NCBI GenBank assembly: GCA_938003515.1
Contig: CALKYL010000139.1
Location: 1 to 6,350, forward strand
Reading direction: 5' to 3'
From: an uncultured bacterium
GTDB lineage: Bacteria; Planctomycetota; UBA1135; UBA2386
Length of the DNA stretch: 6,350 nucleotides
This document shows, one piece after another, positions 5,048 through 6,350 of the stretch. Each line of letters begins with the position of its first letter. Position 1 is the first letter of the stretch. Made by a program: the position numbers and the translations under genes. The notes under the pieces were generated by a model that was not told the DNA's origin, ran no database searches, and saw nothing but the letters and a program-made list of their open reading frames with translations.

Positions 5048-6350
5048 AGTAGACCCCGGTGCGCTTGCTGCGCACGAAGTTGGTCAGCAGCCGGAAGGCC
5101 GACAGGTCCGGCACGCTCTGGTTCGCCTTCGTCTGGCTCTTCCAGTAGCCGGCGCCCTTCGCCTCGCGCCAGGTGGCGAACGACATGCCGAGGTGGTCGA
5201 CCGCGTAGGCCTGCCGTTCCTCGGCCTTCTTCAGCGCGCCGGCGCCGGCGACGCCGAGCCCCTGCAGGTCGAAGTGGTTGGCCGAGTCGAACAGCACGCC
5301 GTGGCCGGAGAAGAACCACGCGGCGAGGTTGCCGCAGCCCCAGCGCTCGGCGGCGTCCGGGCTGTCGATCAGCACCTCGCAGCGCTCGGGGTCGAGCACC
5401 TGGATCAGGTGCGCGCCCTCGAGGTGGTAGACCGGCACGACCGACGGCCCGAACACGCCGGTCAGCAGCGGGCTGTCGGGCGTGACCGGCCGCGCGCGGA
5501 CGTCGTCGAGCACCTGGTCGCGCGTGCGCGCCATCTGCACGACGCCCGGGTGCAGCCGCGCGATCGTCTGCGACAGCGCCCAGCACGAGCCGAACAGCGA
5601 GCCGCCGGTGCGCACGAACCACGCCAGCGGCTCGACGTCGTCGGGCGCGAGCTCGCCGGTGCAGTTGGCGACGAAGATCGCCTCGGGGTGCACCCCGCAC
5701 GGCAGCACCTTGCCGGCCTCGGTCGTGCGATAGCCGATGCCGAGCTTCTCGAGCAGCTGCTCGATGTGGTCGCCCCGGCTCTGGAACACCACCACGTCGA
5801 GGCCCTGGTAGATCTCGGTGTCCGGCACCGCGTAGCCGTACTTCTGCAGCTTGTCGAGCGTGGCCTCGCGGTCGGTGAAGTCGTGGCCGGCGCGGTTCTT
5901 CGCCCACCATTCGCGCCACTTCTTCGCGTCCGGCTCGGCGTCGTACTGCCGCGACATCGTGCGCAGCGCCTCGTGCGCCGCGCGCGCGACCACGGGGTGG
6001 TCGTCGTCGAGCATCTTCAACAGCGGGTCGACCGCGGCGTCGCGGCTCCAGTGCATCAGGCCGACGACGGCGGCGCCGCGCAGCTTCCAGTCCTTGGCCG
6101 ACAAGAGCCCGCGCAGCGGCTCGAACGCGGCGTCGTCGTCGGTCTTGCCGAGCGACACGGCGGCGCAGCACGCGAGCTCCCAGCGCGGGTCGGTCAGCGC
6201 CTGGGTCAGCGCTTTGGCGGCGCCGCGCACGCCCGAACGGCCCAGCCGCACGATCGCGCGCTCGCGCACGTCGGGGTCGTAGCCCGAGGTCGCGATCCTC
6301 GTCAGCCACTCGACGGCCTCCGGTGTGTTCGGTTCGCGCAGGGCCGCGAC
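5046..6350 (-). CDS. HEAT-repeat protein with C-terminal GATase1-like (DUF4159/DUF4350-type) domain (N-terminus beyond window)
   Basis: The frame is open to the window edge and reads VAALREPNTPEAVEWLTR upstream of the GTG at 6269, so the gene is 5'-truncated; 434 residues are visible. Residues 1-135 are HEAT/PBS-lyase-like helical repeats (for example DPRWELACCAAVSLGKTDDD, then KDWKLRGAAVVGLMHWSRDA and HPVVARAAHEALRTM). They end in the KKWREWWAKNR linker common after such repeats. Residues about 183-365 form a flavodoxin/GATase1-like domain: LDVVVFQSRGDHIEQLLEKL, HPEAIFVANCTG, then VRTGGSLFGSCWALSQ. The Cys of GSCWA (residue 256) sits at the nucleophile-elbow position of class I amidotransferases, and a GHG follows at 349-351. 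The tail LLTNFVRSKRTG resembles the end of DUF4159 proteins. No signal peptide can be assessed. It is followed 8 nt later by the lipoprotein gene. Function unknown: HEAT repeats suggest protein binding, and any catalysis by the C-terminal domain is unproven. Confidence 0.8.
   Translation of the reverse strand, partial: VAALREPNTPEAVEWLTRIATSGYDPDVRERAIVRLGRSGVRGAAKALTQALTDPRWELACCAAVSLGKTDDDAAFEPLRGLLSAKDWKLRGAAVVGLMHWSRDAAVDPLLKMLDDDHPVVARAAHEALRTMSRQYDAEPDAKKWREWWAKNRAGHDFTDREATLDKLQKYGYAVPDTEIYQGLDVVVFQSRGDHIEQLLEKLGIGYRTTEAGKVLPCGVHPEAIFVANCTGELAPDDVEPLAWFVRTGGSLFGSCWALSQTIARLHPGVVQMARTRDQVLDDVRARPVTPDSPLLTGVFGPSVVPVYHLEGAHLIQVLDPERCEVLIDSPDAAERWGCGNLAAWFFSGHGVLFDSANHFDLQGLGVAGAGALKKAEERQAYAVDHLGMSFATWREAKGAGYWKSQTKANQSVPDLSAFRLLTNFVRSKRTGVY

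Noticed and set aside
4474..5049. Plus-strand frame opposite the lipoprotein gene
   Set aside because: Arg/His-rich product with no domain, exactly antisense to a gene with a lipobox and coiled coil.
5038..6309. Upstream extension of the lipoprotein frame to about 613 codons
   Set aside because: Upstream of 5037 the translation is Arg/Ala-rich shadow of the HEAT/GATase gene. The signal peptide and lipobox fix the real start near 5037.
1..6350. CRISPR arrays, insertion sequences, tRNA or rRNA genes, toxin-antitoxin or defence genes
   Set aside because: No regularly spaced repeats, transposase motifs, terminal repeats or RNA-gene signatures were seen. Apart from the 80-nt gap, coding sequence fills the window.

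Overview
The window is very GC-rich bacterial DNA, with a third codon position that is almost always G or C. It is densely packed with envelope-type genes. I could run no taxonomic search. The mix fits a high-GC member of Planctomycetota or a related lineage: a long PIG-L deacetylase with extra C-terminal domains, HEAT-repeat proteins ending in a W..WW-type linker, secretin-N-like proteins and many exported proteins of unknown role. That assignment is inference.

There are six coding regions. (1) Positions 1-2019, plus strand: the C-terminal part of a large PIG-L/LmbE-like deacetylase whose start lies outside the window. It ends in a class I glutamine amidotransferase-like domain with no visible nucleophile. 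(2) and (3) Positions 2016-2780 and 2788-3567, minus strand: a two-gene operon of exported paralogues. Each has a signal peptide, an STN/N0-like region, a NolW-like secretin N domain and a C-terminal coiled coil, and neither has a secretin barrel. (4) Positions 3648-4499, plus strand: an exported glycerophosphodiester phosphodiesterase-like (AIM6-like) protein, divergent from gene 3. (5) Positions 4468-5037, minus strand: a lipoprotein with a coiled coil and a possible BamE/SmpA-like C-terminal domain. (6) Positions 5046-6350, minus strand: a HEAT-repeat protein fused to a GATase1-like (DUF4159/DUF4350-type) domain, with its N-terminus cut off by the window end. Genes 6 and 5 form a second minus-strand operon with an 8-nt gap.

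Both convergent junctions overlap. Genes 1 and 2 share a CTAG palindrome that supplies both stop codons, and genes 4 and 5 overlap by 32 nt. The only real intergenic space is about 80 nt between the divergent genes 3 and 4. It holds a perfect 9-bp inverted repeat. I see no RNA genes, mobile elements, CRISPR arrays or recognisable defence system. The most unusual content is the barrel-less secretin-N/coiled-coil pair (genes 3 and 2) and the HEAT/GATase-like fusion next to a coiled-coil lipoprotein. All of these suggest cell-envelope functions, but no pathway can be assigned from the sequence alone.
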